NCBI GenBank assembly: GCA_900239685.1
Contig: OENT01000205.1
Location: forward strand, 97,967-161,966
DNA: 64,000 bases
Direction: 5' to 3'
Origin: Rotaria macrura
Lineage: Eukaryota > Rotifera > Eurotatoria > Philodinida > Philodinidae
The notes beneath the pieces were generated by a model that did not search any database, was not told the DNA's origin, and saw only the letters and a list, made by a program, of their open reading frames with translations. Positions within the stretch are counted from its first letter, which is position 1, and each line of letters starts with the position of its first letter. The position numbers were made by a program, and so were the translations under genes. Below are positions 12,267-23,603 of the stretch, piece by piece.

Positions 12267-13900
12267 GTACTTAGCTTCCTAATCTAAATTAGAAGAGATG
12301 TTTTGTCAATTTTTGTTCCCATAACATTGCTGAAGAATGTTAGTTAAGTGGTACTTATTTTTTTGCGTCTGTCACAATTGACTGATTGTAACTCCGAAAT
12401 AGGACAGATCAGTTATTTACGCTTGAGATACTTCGAGAATCGTGAAAAAATTATGCAGTAAGATTCTTGAGAAGTGTTCAAGACTATAGCTTCACAATTA
12501 AGCAAGTATCCGATATGTTATACCGCCGTATTGCGTAAATGTCAATATTACGGTTTCGGATCGTCATAAACTGTAATATATGTGTCATGGTCTCTCCATT
12601 ATGGCTAAAGTGGCTTCATCACGCAGCGGATTTTTATTCTGTAAAATGTTGACTCACAAATTTGTTTACGAGAAGTAGATCTCAATAAATGACACAATCT
12701 ATAAATGTTACTAAGTTGGAACACAAGTAATAGACTCAACTCGACATGAAATAAGAGATTATAACTATAAAAACTGTTGATAGGCATCTTACCTCGATTA
12801 CTCACATAGATGGCATTCTTTTCCATGTTACTTGGTAACTGAAAAGTTAGATGAGAACTTACATTTGTAGTAATTTTAGAAACTCTATTTAGGACAAGTT
12901 CAAGAGGTACTGGAATTTTCTTGAATTGCACCATCATAATCTAAAAAGGTCTGTCACACTTTCATTGATACATTCTCATACGACAAAATTATCGAATAAT
13001 GATTTTGATAATGGATGATCTAAAGATATCTATTCCTGTTCAGCGTATAGTATTAACATTTCATTTGACTTATCATGAATAATAATGCTTCAGCCAATTT
13101 CAATATTCTTTTGGAAATTTTCACCGAAAGGTTATAGAGCATTTGATAAGATCATCGACGTGAGAATGAGAATCGAAGCTAACATATTCGTAGAATAGAA
13201 ATGAAAACCGCTTTTGTCTCATGAGAAGCTTGTTTACTTCAGAATTTCGCTTCTTCTCCTTCCCTACTCCCTTCTCCCCCAAACTGTACAAACAAACTAT
13301 AACATGTTTTGTTAGGGGCCTAATTTTCTCAGTAGCATAACGCGTAAAAAGATTTGGATAGTAAACAACACCTTTTTGGGATTTCTGAAGAAAGGCCCAT
13401 GAAAAATTTTTGAAATCAGTGTACATATATCTTGATGAATAGAGTAAAAGTTGTCATAGGCTCATACTTCCCGGATGTTTTCGTCTAAGAGATACTTGGA
13501 TCATAATCGCAAAAAATCTCCTGACTTTTGTCCCCTCTTTTCCAACATGCCATTTTCGATCGAGCCGAAAGTTGTTAATAAGGTACCAGACACTATTTGG
13601 AGCAAGTAGGCTATTCCGTTTCTCTATATCTTTTGTGATTCTAAGATCAAGGACAAAATATTGAAGTTATTCTTAAAAAGGTTTTTTTTGAATGGAGCTA
13701 CCAAAAGTCAGTTGAGTAATATGTTTTGAAATAAAAAAACTACCAAGTCAACAGTGTCCAGTGTATTTAGAAAAAAATTCAGTTCAATGGAACTTACACT
13801 GTTGAAAAACTACGACCGACTTCACACTCTTTTCATGAGAAAATTGTTCAAAGAAAAAATCGAATCAATCTACAGCTTTTCCTATTTCCACTATGCAAAT
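12267..13900. other. no recognised gene
   Basis: About 1.6 kb. Open frames at 12605-12937 and 13121-13426 (minus) show no family features. Nothing supportable was seen. Confidence 0.4.
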
Positions 13901-15274
13901 TTGATTTGTGAAACACTATCCCCTAGACTGAAAGGATAGGGTCTGGAAACTGGAATTCACCTGTGTCCGTCTGTCCTTCTGTCTGTCTGTAACAACCAAT
14001 GAAAGAAGAACTACTGTGGCCCAAATAACTTATTTTATGGCACAAATGAGCATTTCTATGGTGCCTACGATGGTTGAATTCATGGGATGGAAACGCTGAA
14101 TAACACCCTTCCAATGACGGAGCCGATGCACGATGTACCCCCTATCGTATTTTGAAGCTGCTATCCCAAAATCTCCGAATCTTGCGAGTTGGTAGCTAGG
14201 TGAGATCTAACCCGCCGCTTCCCGGCCTCTGAAAACCTTCGAGCCCCCTGACATAATTTTTGAAACACGTTTCTGATTGCATAGAGTACTTGAGATTCCC
14301 GCCCCCACTCCGAAGCCGCAGTTTGGCTGCTGGCCCTCTTCGTTTTTCGCTTTGACTTGATGTGTTTCTCATTGATTTTCGTTGGAAATATTTCATTTTC
14401 GCCATGTTTTTGCCTCGTTTTCACTTATTCGAGTAGCTCCGTGTCCAATGAACTTATCCACTCGTTTCTTTGAAATTTCAGAATCAGATTCGAACATAAA
14501 CAACTAATTTTCTGTCCAGTCGTTGCATTTCTAATCATAATCCCGATCAATCTAGGGTCCAGTGAATCGACTTTCGATGTCGATGAACGTTACTTGTATA
14601 AAATGCATGCTGAGTTATGTAGAGTAGTAAATTGCAACATCACCCAGATTCTCCACACCCCATCCACGAACCATGACAGAGAAAGTTATCAGTTAATTGA
14701 CTTATTTTTCTTTCAGGGTCCGTAATGGTCTGTAGAGACTCATGACATCATAATACAGACCATGATAGACATGCTGTGAAAACTCATAGAACATGGCAAA
14801 CGGGTTCCAGACAGCGCAGTTTCATCATGTTTCACATTTTAATCCCTCACAGATTGCTCTCACAGCTTTTCACCTAGTTTTTCAAAGTCTAAAGCTAAGA
14901 TTCGAGTCCCGAAATATATCCAGTATGTAGATACCACTCAAAGCTGTACAGCGTGATCAAAAACTCGAAATCCAAAAGCCTTAAATTTTCAGAGAGAAAT
15001 GACGGGGTAACGTCAAGTACGCTACATCAAGAGTATTTATCTTCTATCAAAAGAACTTGCCTCCAAAATTTTTCACTAAAAAACCTGAAGTTTTTGTCCC
15101 CTGGCGTTTGCTGTCTGTCCACGATTTCCCTTGCCTCTTGGATAGAAAGTTGTTGTCTATGTGCCTGCTAAATTTACATTTTTGGATGATCTTTTGGCAT
15201 CAACCACAGATCCAGCTTGAAAAGATCGGTTTCATTATGATTTTGTATATTGATTATTTGGGATACGATAAACA
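13901..15274. other. locally GC-richer intergenic DNA, possible transposon remnant
   Basis: 14100-14340 is clearly richer in G+C than its neighbours (for example CCCGCCGCTTCCCGGCCTC near 14210), and a short TCTG/TCTGTC repeat sits at 13967-13990. Overlapping minus-strand frames at 14161-14424 are Arg/Lys-rich and not family-like. The composition suggests inserted DNA, but no ends were identified. Confidence 0.3.
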
Positions 15275-15945
15275 ATGATAGACAGTCGATTAAGAAAATC
15301 ATCAGAAAATTTACATGAGAGAGACTGTTATGCTTTCAGATCACTGGGACCTCCAGACGAATACATCTTCCTATCGTACGAAAATGATGATAAACCTTTG
15401 ATCGACAAAGTTGCTGATATTTTGACTGATGCAGGAGGAAACGTTTGGACGGATGACATGATAGATTATCACGAAGAAACAAAGTATATATGATGGATGT
15501 TGAATCGGACGCTTTGAATTCATTGAATTCGTTTCATTTTAGTGTCGCAGAAGCTATAGAAAAATCTTGGGTGTTTATTTGTTTCCCAACACCAGCTTAT
15601 CAAAATTCAAGCTCGTGTCGCACGGAGCTCTGCTTCGCACAAAAATGTGGGAAAAGAATAATACCTATTATAACTCAATCTAATTGGAAACCAAGTGGTT
15701 GGCTTGCTATGGTCATCGCGAGTATCCCATGTTTTAGATGGGAAAATGTTCAACCTGGTGATGCAGCAGCCAGAATGCCTGATCTCGTACAACGCCTCAA
15801 GAATCTTGCTACCGGAAATTTATCGAGAATGAGAAGAACAGTATCAGAAAATAATCCATCAGAGCGAAGGCCCGAAATACACCGGCCTGTTCGGGCGTTT
15901 TTTTCGACTCAGGACAGGACAAGTAGGACCAGCCCCAACACTTGA
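15275..15945 (+). CDS. TIR-domain protein
   Basis: Two exons, 15275-15483 and 15543-15945, with a 59-bp GT-AG intron in phase 2; splicing gives about 203 residues. The TIR domain spans about 28-145: DEYIFLSYENDDKPLIDKVA (strand A/box 1), GGNVWTDDM, VAEAIEKSWVFICFPTPAYQ, then SCRTELCFAQKCGKRIIPII and WKPSGWLA. Glu98 in CRTEL falls where NAD+-cleaving TIR domains (SARM1 type) carry the catalytic Glu, so NADase activity is possible. The final ~45 residues (after NLATGNLSRM) run into a GC-rich inverted repeat (GCCCGAA ... TTCGGGC, about 15870-15899) and look non-native. The original C-terminus may have been replaced by a repeat or by an unspliced intron. No partner domain was found; an upstream exon cannot be excluded. 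Confidence 0.82.
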
Positions 15946-18855
15946 CATAAAAAACTTCAGTAAAACTTGTATACTGTGAACACCATCTGAAGGAAAGAAA
16001 ATCGTTTTGGATAACAGAGTGTTCATAAAGGAGTTGGACCATGCAAATAGGTAGTTGACCAAAAGTCACTTTACCGAAAAAAACTTGAATATTTTCAGTA
16101 CGCCTCGAGTAGCCGAGTTGATTTTTTTATTAATGATTGAGGTATGTTCAAGATTTATATCGATGAAGACATCCCTTGTGTGACTCAGTTAAATATTTTG
16201 TTTTTCCTATCTGAAAAAAAGTAGGATATTGTTTTGGGGCCACTGGTTATACTTAGCAAACGGTCTCTCTAGGCTTTTCGCTATGGATACAAACCTTTAA
16301 CATATCTCTACTATTGAGATGAAAATCAGCTCTTTGGCTCGAGGGATAGTGAGAATATTCAAATTTGTTTTGTTAAAAAGGCTTTTGATCTATCCTGTAT
16401 AATAAAACCGTAAGTTTTATCATATTCTTTCTCTGGATGTGGATGTTCTATGTTGGCGAAAGCAAGGCTGATATGCAACCGGCCACAAACACGCACTATT
16501 TATGGAGTCAGAAAGAAAAAGGAATCAGCAAAACTGAAGGGGTAAACTCGTTGGAAAACGATGATAATTGATAATCATCTTACTTAACCTGGTGTTCTAT
16601 CTGGATATAGTTGTATTTGCTATTTCTTTCTCAGTTGGTTTCTACAGCTATCTCACCCTCAGGTTGTTCAGTTGCAGGAGTCATTTAGTATACCATTTGA
16701 TACTACGGAAGATTTTTCAAAAATTTCCATGTTGTGACTAGTTTCAACTGACAGTTGAGGGTGTGTGTGGGGTGTGAGTGTACGATGTGGCTTGATGCAG
16801 TTATCAGTGGTTGGGTTGATATGGATACGTTTCTATCTATTCTGTTTCAAACCCACTCACAATCTTGAGATCTAGTCGGTATGAAATTACTTTCGATAGA
16901 AGAAATGACACAGTTTGGTTTGACATTATATTCATTTGCTTGAATGAATTAAAATCAACTAAAACCAGATATTAAAGGCAACACTGTCAGTCATGAACTG
17001 ATGCACGAAATACGTGTGTATGACAAATGAAAGAAGTCATTTTCGTGATCTAAGGCAAATGCCACCTTTTAGAGATTTACAAGAAAATGGCATTATTTTT
17101 CGCGGGTATATCAGTTATATGTAATGACATAACACATTTATAGTCAAGATCAAAATGAAAAACATTAACTGAAAAGAATCAAAAGGCACATATGACAAAG
17201 GAAATGTGATTCACGATCCATATACAGCATCAATTTATGTTTCAGAAAATAAAAGCAGGCAATACATTGTGTTCTTCCTACTGCCGATCAAATGTTTCTC
17301 TTTTGTTGTAGTTCGAATGACCTTTTGCTTTCATGATATTGTATATTACTATCCTCTGCAAAATAAAGTTCAGCATTAGAAGCAACGACGTAACTCTGTA
17401 ATGGAACAAGCTATCGAGATGCGATTTATACATTCAAGAGTAGTATGCTGTTCCGAAAATTTTGACATGCCTTCGGGCGCACTCACAAGAGAGGCATGTT
17501 TTATAATGTAGAGTGAATATTCTTCAATTTATAGTTATATTACTGTTAAATCTATTGAAACATATTGAAGACTAGGTAATACACCGTTATTTCTTTTTTA
17601 TTTGGTTGTTAACTTTCTATTTATTTGCGTATATCCTGATTATTATCTATTCAATTTATTAACGTATTTTAACATGTTCAGCATCAGATTAAAGATTCTC
17701 ATAGTTGTTTAACTTTGCAATTAGCTATTCAATTTTGAATCTATATATTGGTGAATAACTATTTAATTTTATGAATATCTACTTACCAATTGATATATGT
17801 TCTGAAGACTCACAATTGAAGGTATGCTGCTCTGTTTATGAATTTTTAACACTAATTTTCTACATAAATAATTATTTACATAGTCTCCAACATCATAGTT
17901 CACGTTGTTTTAATCAGGTATTTGGAGGCGAAAAATGTGGCCGAACTTCTCTGAAGACAGTTACAGTTTTAAAACTTTTTGTTATAGATTATGTATGATT
18001 AGAAAACGTTTTTCTTTCAAAGCTCTTCAAAGTTCTATTAAAAAAAGAAAAGATGGACATTTCATATTCTCATCCACAAAAATTGCGATTTTCTGCAACG
18101 TTTTATCCCATAATTCATTGATTAATAGCATCAACCAAAATTTTTATAAAGAATGACTGAAAGATAAAGCAAAAAAGTAAAGCAGTTATTTGAAACCTAT
18201 TGATTGTTGTTAAATAGTGAATTAATCTTTTAAATAATAATGATCTTGTTTGAATTGAGCCTGAATTTAAATGGTTAACAATGCTATGACAAAATAAACG
18301 AAATGTTTTAACCAATGAAGAAGCTACGCTCTTATATTTATCTATCACTAAACGAATTACCTGTTCATGAAAACCTTCTCTATCTTTTTTGAAAAAATAG
18401 ACACGTTCTTATTAGAATTGGAAGCAAAAGAATCCGAACAAAAACTGTGAGTAATAGTTTTGCTATTCAAATAACCTTTTAACAAATCAGTATTGTATGA
18501 GAATGGATAGTTTTGTTTTTCACTAATAAAAACGATATTATCAGATTGAAGAGAAAACGAAGACGATTACATCTATGCACTTCTTGTATTATTTTGGTGT
18601 ATTTGAAAATACAATAAAAGCAATCACCGTTGTCCATTGAAAAGAGATTTTAGTAAGAAAATTAGCCGATATCTATAATTATGAGTGAAGGATATTGTCT
18701 CATACACAGAAAAAAGAAAATAAAGAAAACATCCGAAATTCAATCGATGAAAACAGAAGCAGTATATTTTTGTTTATTGCTTGCTTTGGAACAAATTAGA
18801 AATGAATGGTTCGAAGCACATGATGTTTATCAGATAAGTTCAATGAACAATAGTC
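15946..18855. other. gene-free region
   Basis: About 2.9 kb with no recognisable coding sequence. A small hairpin around 17465-17502 (ACATGCCT ... AGGCATGT) is the only structure noted. Short frames at 17771-18156 and 18115-18348 are AT-rich and not family-like. Confidence 0.45.
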
Positions 18856-20184
18856 TTATTTATTATATCTGTTGCGGACGATGTCAATTATAGCAGAACC
18901 TAATTTTTCATATTGTTCAATGCAATTATAGACGTGTGTTGATATTCGAACATATAAATGTCCATCAATATTTTTTATTGGCACTTCAATATTGAAATCA
19001 TGATAAAGTTGATTTTGTATTATTTCAGCATCATCATATTTAAAATTGCCATTATTATCATCAGAAATAGGTAATTCAATACAACGCATTGGACCAGATA
19101 TATCATCTGAAGTTAATTTAGATGTATTCCACATTTGTACTAATAAATCACTTGCATCTTTAGCTAGCTGTCTGTTACGATCCATAATCATCTGCATACC
19201 ATAGTAAGACCAAAAACGTAAGCATTCGGTTAATGCTAAGAAACTTGAATAATCTTTTAAACCTGTCCAAATAAATTCAGATTGCATTCCAGAATTAATT
19301 CCGTGTGATTGTATACACGGACGAATCGTTAATTTAGTGTTTGATTTGATATACAATAGGCCAACTCCTTTGGGTGCACAAAACCATTTATGACAATTTA
19401 TCAAATAAATATCTGGTAAATAGTCATCTTCATAATCAAAGCGTAGATCAATTGAACCAAGTGCATGCGCTCCATCGACGATGCATGTAATATTCAGTTC
19501 TTTGCAATAATGACAAAGATCATTTATTGGTAATATGAATGGCGAATTACTTGCTATATGATCGAAAAATGCATATTTAAATTGATGTGATTTGAGAGCA
19601 ATTTTCATTTTATCTATAACTTTATTGATATCAGTAATGGGAAAGTCAATCGAAAATTCATATAATTGTGCACCGGCATTTAAACAAATCATCTTAATAT
19701 ACTTTTTATAGGCACCATACATCGTATTCGTTATGAATATGTGACTCTTGTCGTCTATGTTTAATGATGTTACTACAGAATTCCAAGCAAATGTAACATT
19801 CTGGACTAATATTAAATTTTTTGCTGTTGCACAACCCAAAAGTTTTGCCATTTTTCTTATTACATCAACTAATCTTGGAAATAATTCCCGATCAAAGAAG
19901 CGTAATGGTTGTTTCTCAATATAGTATTGAAACATATGTGAATATTCTAATGCTTGACGTAGTACACAACCAAATGCACCATGATTAAGAAATACGTATT
20001 TGTTGTCTAATAAAAAGTATTTTTCATTCATCAGACGTCCCAATTGAATTTGACCATCATTTGTATAATCATATAAGGGAAATGGTTCTGGTAAGGATAC
20101 AAACTGATCATCAGTTAGATTGAGTAATTCTTCGACATTTGAACAATGAAATGAACCAAAGTCACGTCGTGCAATCGACGACAT
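18856..20184 (-). CDS. class V PLP-dependent aminotransferase, isopenicillin-N-epimerase/cysteine-desulfurase-like
   Basis: A 442-residue intronless frame. It shows the class V aminotransferase plan: a substrate-side segment VFLNHGAFGCVLRQA (about 64-78), NVTFAWNSVV (129-138), cofactor Asp in CIVDGAHALGSIDL (Asp237, His240), and the Schiff-base lysine in YLINCHKWFCAPKGVGLLY (Lys266). The C-terminal small domain ends with HLYVRISTHVYN. Full length for the family. The reaction is PLP chemistry on an amino acid; the specific substrate cannot be told from sequence. The start ATG at 20184 gives MSSIARRDFGSF and is the first in frame. The lack of introns contrasts with the neighbours and could reflect horizontal acquisition from fungi or bacteria. 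That is inference and needs a tree. A reverse AATAAA overlaps the stop. Confidence 0.93.
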   Translation of the reverse strand: MSSIARRDFGSFHCSNVEELLNLTDDQFVSLPEPFPLYDYTNDGQIQLGRLMNEKYFLLDNKYVFLNHGAFGCVLRQALEYSHMFQYYIEKQPLRFFDRELFPRLVDVIRKMAKLLGCATAKNLILVQNVTFAWNSVVTSLNIDDKSHIFITNTMYGAYKKYIKMICLNAGAQLYEFSIDFPITDINKVIDKMKIALKSHQFKYAFFDHIASNSPFILPINDLCHYCKELNITCIVDGAHALGSIDLRFDYEDDYLPDIYLINCHKWFCAPKGVGLLYIKSNTKLTIRPCIQSHGINSGMQSEFIWTGLKDYSSFLALTECLRFWSYYGMQMIMDRNRQLAKDASDLLVQMWNTSKLTSDDISGPMRCIELPISDDNNGNFKYDDAEIIQNQLYHDFNIEVPIKNIDGHLYVRISTHVYNCIEQYEKLGSAIIDIVRNRYNK

Positions 20185-20975
20185 TTCAATTTTTATCTAA
20201 AAATTATCTTATGTGCTCTAATGTAAGTTTAACTAAAATTCAGTCAAATCACAAGTTAGAACGAAAATTGCGCACTTAATGTTGAGTATTCAATAGCAGA
20301 ACCGTTCACTTTTCGATTGTTCGGTATCTAAGAGAAAACAAGAACATAAGTAATAACATGCAACATAAACGAAAAAAGGTGCTCAAAATTCGAAGTTCAA
20401 GTAAAACTTATTCTTTATTAGCTACTTATACGTAGTTGGATAGCACTCGTCGAGTAGACTCGCAATATATGTTTTGATGTTTGCAAACAATTTTTAGGCT
20501 CAAAAACTGTTCTTTGATTTTCATTTTTTTCGATGGAAGCCTCATTACTTTTTCGATATGAAAAGTTTAAAAATCAAATGGTCGTCCAAGGTAAGCAGAT
20601 GCCCGAATTATAGAAATTCTATGAATACCGAAAGAAATGAAAAAAATTTTACATGTATTTTGTTGCTTCCTGATTCTTTCTAATACCAAAAATTAAATGT
20701 CTTCAGCGGATCATTCTTTTTCTGAATATAATTTCATAAAACTTGGAGCGTTAAAACACCCAAAAAGGAACAAAAGACATAAATCAAATGTCAACGTTTT
20801 TTTCAAATGATATTCATAGACTTCCTACACACTAAAACACCCTGTTCCCTTTCCTTTTTTCTGAATTTAGGCATCATCCGGATTGTTGATAGCAAGACTT
20901 CATGATACTCTCTCTCTCTCACTCTCAGAAATCTCCATGAATGAAGAATGAAGGAGACGTACAACAAACGCAATA
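20185..20975. other. upstream region of the aminotransferase gene
   Basis: About 790 bp without recognised genes; it should contain the minus-strand gene's promoter. No specific element could be identified. Confidence 0.3.
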
Positions 20976-21342
20976 AAATCTGTCTGAACAAATTGTACAG
21001 GACTCGCAGCGAAAAACAGCACGATGTGCGAACAGTGTAGAGAAAAAGAAGAGAAAAAAAGTTACTTCATATTAAACGGCCAAGGTTAGAAGAGGCCACA
21101 GGAAACAAATCCTGTCTGATCGATTGATACAGGACGTGCAGCGATAAAATCATGATGGACGAACAGTGTAGAGAATGCGGAGAGAAAAAGAAAATTTGCT
21201 TCATATTATACAACGGAGGTTAGGAGAGAAGAAAAGAAAAAAATCCTGCCTAAGGTCGTCGATTAGTAAAGAACGCGCAGCGGAGAGAGCACGCAACGAA
21301 GACTAAAATTTACTTTATATTATACATAGAGGTGAGAATGTA
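20976..21342. repeat. three-copy 131-134-bp tandem repeat
   Basis: Three diverged direct copies begin at about 20976, 21107 and 21241. Each copy starts AAATC(C)TG(T/C)CT, then has a GCAGCG word, a purine-rich GAGAGAAAAAGAA stretch and TT(A/G)CTTCATATTA or similar. Periods of 131 and 134 bp. No coding potential; the third copy is shorter and more diverged. Confidence 0.6.
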
Positions 21343-23330
21343 GATGCACGACATCTATGCATTAGTATGACCAGAGCGGGAGTCGAAATTATCTTTACGG
21401 GTGAGTGGAACTGCCATAGTGCTAATATTTCACTTGTGCAACAAGAATCACCAGTTAGTATCATCAAAAAGGAAACTAAGACTAGTTTTGATCTTTTCCG
21501 AGGGGATCCTCATCAACTAGCTTTCACTAAAATTGGATTGCCTTTTATAACGCACTTGGATGGATGTATATCGAAATAGATACCCTTCGAGATTTCAAAT
21601 ATAGGTTTTTCAAAAGTATACATGTCTGAGCAGAGATGGATTCCGATACTTACTTCTATGATTGTGTGTTCGCCTACTGTTGGTTAGGATTTATTTTATT
21701 AGAGAAGTGTTGCAGTGTCGCCATGTTGGCTTATCGATGTGTGGAGAATATTTTGTAGTTTAACGAAAGAGTTGTAATGGTCGTTGCTCTTACAGAGGAA
21801 TATAAGCATTTTAAAAGGACTAATGGATGTTCTGGAAGTGTGGATCTGTAGTTTGCTTGGTTAGGATCAGTACAATTTAATCTAGGAGAGGAGAAAAGGA
21901 AAGTCTGGAGGGAAACCACCTCATGGTTGCGTTTTCTTAATTCTAGCAAAAGTTATGAAATCATAGATGTCTCGGAGAAAGAAATCTCAATTGGTAGTAT
22001 TGACATGATTGATTCGATCTGTTCCTATTGCTCTAATCGAATGAACTGTTCTTGGTTTCGTTTTGTTCGTTCTTGGTTCGCCATTCACTGCACGGCATGG
22101 ATCTGCGCTAACTGTTCCGTTGCATTTATCATCGTCTCAAGTTGTTCCAAAGCAGCAAAACCTTTGAGTTAGTTTATCTGTTCTCGCTCCCCTGTAGGGG
22201 TGTCGCATTTTTATTCTGCTCCCACAAAACGGGAACACATAATAATTTTCCACATCAATGATAAGCAATTGTGTAGAAACACCTCGATGAATATGAAAAA
22301 TGCTTGAAATCACTGTAAGAGATGGTTTTCTGTTCCTTGAGAACAAGAATACCGACAACCCTACTCCCGCATATTTTGGATCTATTTTCTCGAGGTTATT
22401 CTAATCGAGAAGTATTTCCTTGTCACTTGAATCCATGGTGTTGCCGTTGTTGCTCATGCCTTCATCAAAACTGTTGTATCTAATGTTCTTCTTACCATCG
22501 ATGTCTTCATTGATTTATTTGGCTGATAGTGAGATTATCGGATGCTTGATCGAAAAAAACGAATTGATTTTGGCTGATAATTGTACTGTAAAATCCATTT
22601 AGCTTTCTCGGGCTATAGCATTCTATAGCAATGTTCGATACGACAAAATTACTTTCTACTTGTTCAGAAGTTTTTCAATTAAGAAGAAATTTTCACGTTG
22701 AATCTTCAAAATTTTGTTTCTTCTGAAAACGATTTCGTTTAACTGAAACTCAGAGAATACTTAATATCTAGAATACTGAAAAAAAGGAATTTTTCTTGAA
22801 GATAAATATTCCTTCAAGGAACCAAATAGAGATGGAACTTTATCTTTACTTTACTAGCAAATAAGTAAATGAAATCATCAATGAATTCACTAAAAGAGAA
22901 TCGATTAAATATGGCACTCTTTATGACTAAATTGTGACTGAGAAACATGCACCAGGCCAAGGATCTTCAATAATATCAATATGCTGTCTTCTGAAAATGC
23001 ATAGAAGTTCTGTGGCAGCTGAGGCCTCTGCGAGTGTACATAGATACGTTTTCCTGACATTGTGATTTCTCCTGTTTGGTCAAGCATCGAATCCTCAGCG
23101 GTTAGTCTCGCTCGAATGAATATCTTTGCATCTTGGCTCTACAAAGAAATGAGGACTGAACTGATGACGAACACATCAGTTGCTAGATTCCTAACGCTTT
23201 TAATGAAATGTACGATTCTTTTGAACGACAAAGAATTTTTAAATCAGTACGATAGATGGTATCGCTTTTTAGAGACAAACAACAAGATCTGTGATGATCA
23301 CAGCGATCACTGCATCGATAGTAGTATTCA
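21343..23330. other. mostly non-coding, with traces of decayed coding sequence
   Basis: No intact gene. The minus-strand segment 21953-22168 reads as coiled-coil-like sequence with two internal stops (listed separately). A 90-codon plus-strand frame (23062-23330) is open up to the minisatellite element that follows but matches no known family. Confidence 0.3.
21953..22168 (-). pseudogene. decayed coiled-coil coding fragment
   Basis: A 72-codon window in one frame encodes Gln/Glu/Leu-rich helix (GFAALEQLETMINATEQLA, then NQERTKRNQEQFIRLEQ) interrupted by TGA and TAG. The amphipathic pattern persists on both sides of each stop, which suggests a former exon. The parent family is not recognised. 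Confidence 0.3.
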
Positions 23331-23603
23331 CAAGGGGGAAAAAGCAGACTTCTGTACTTCTTGGTACTTCTTGGTACTTCTTCCGTACTTCTTCGTACTT
23401 CTCGGTACTTCTTGGTACTTCTTGGTACTTCTCGGTACTTCTTGGTACTTCTCGGTACTTCTCGGTACTTCTCTGTACTTCTTGGTACTTCTTCGTACTT
23501 CTCGGTACTTCTCGGTACTTCTTGGTACTTCTTGGTACTTCTCTGTACTTCTCTGTACTTCTGAGTACTTCTGGGTAGTTCTCAGTACTTCTTGGTATTT
23601 CTG
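23331..23603. repeat. minisatellite element: CAAGGGGGAAAAA end plus ~25 copies of a 10-mer
   Basis: The sequence opens with CAAGGGGGAAAAAGCAGAC at 23331 and runs directly into about 25 copies of a 10-bp unit GTACTTCTTG / GTACTTCTCG, degenerating after about 23560. The unit length is not a multiple of three, so all three frames of the strand stay open and give artificial YFLVLLGTS-type peptides; these are not genes. The same terminal word occurs inverted at the right end of the second array (26222-26241) and on both sides of the short copy at 38664-38752. This marks a mobile element family rather than simple slippage. Confidence 0.85.

Noticed and set aside
14161-14424. Arg/Lys-rich minus-strand frames in the GC-richer block
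   Set aside because: Two overlapping frames are open at once, as expected from composition; no domain recognised.
16755-16790. G-rich GGGTGTGTGTGGGGTGTG stretch, considered as interstitial telomere-like repeat
   Set aside because: Too short and irregular; no regular unit repeats.
23291-23578. Open frames of 67-99 codons with YFLVLLGTS repeats here and at 26002-26290
   Set aside because: They are translations of a 10-bp tandem repeat, open in several frames and on both strands; no evidence for protein.
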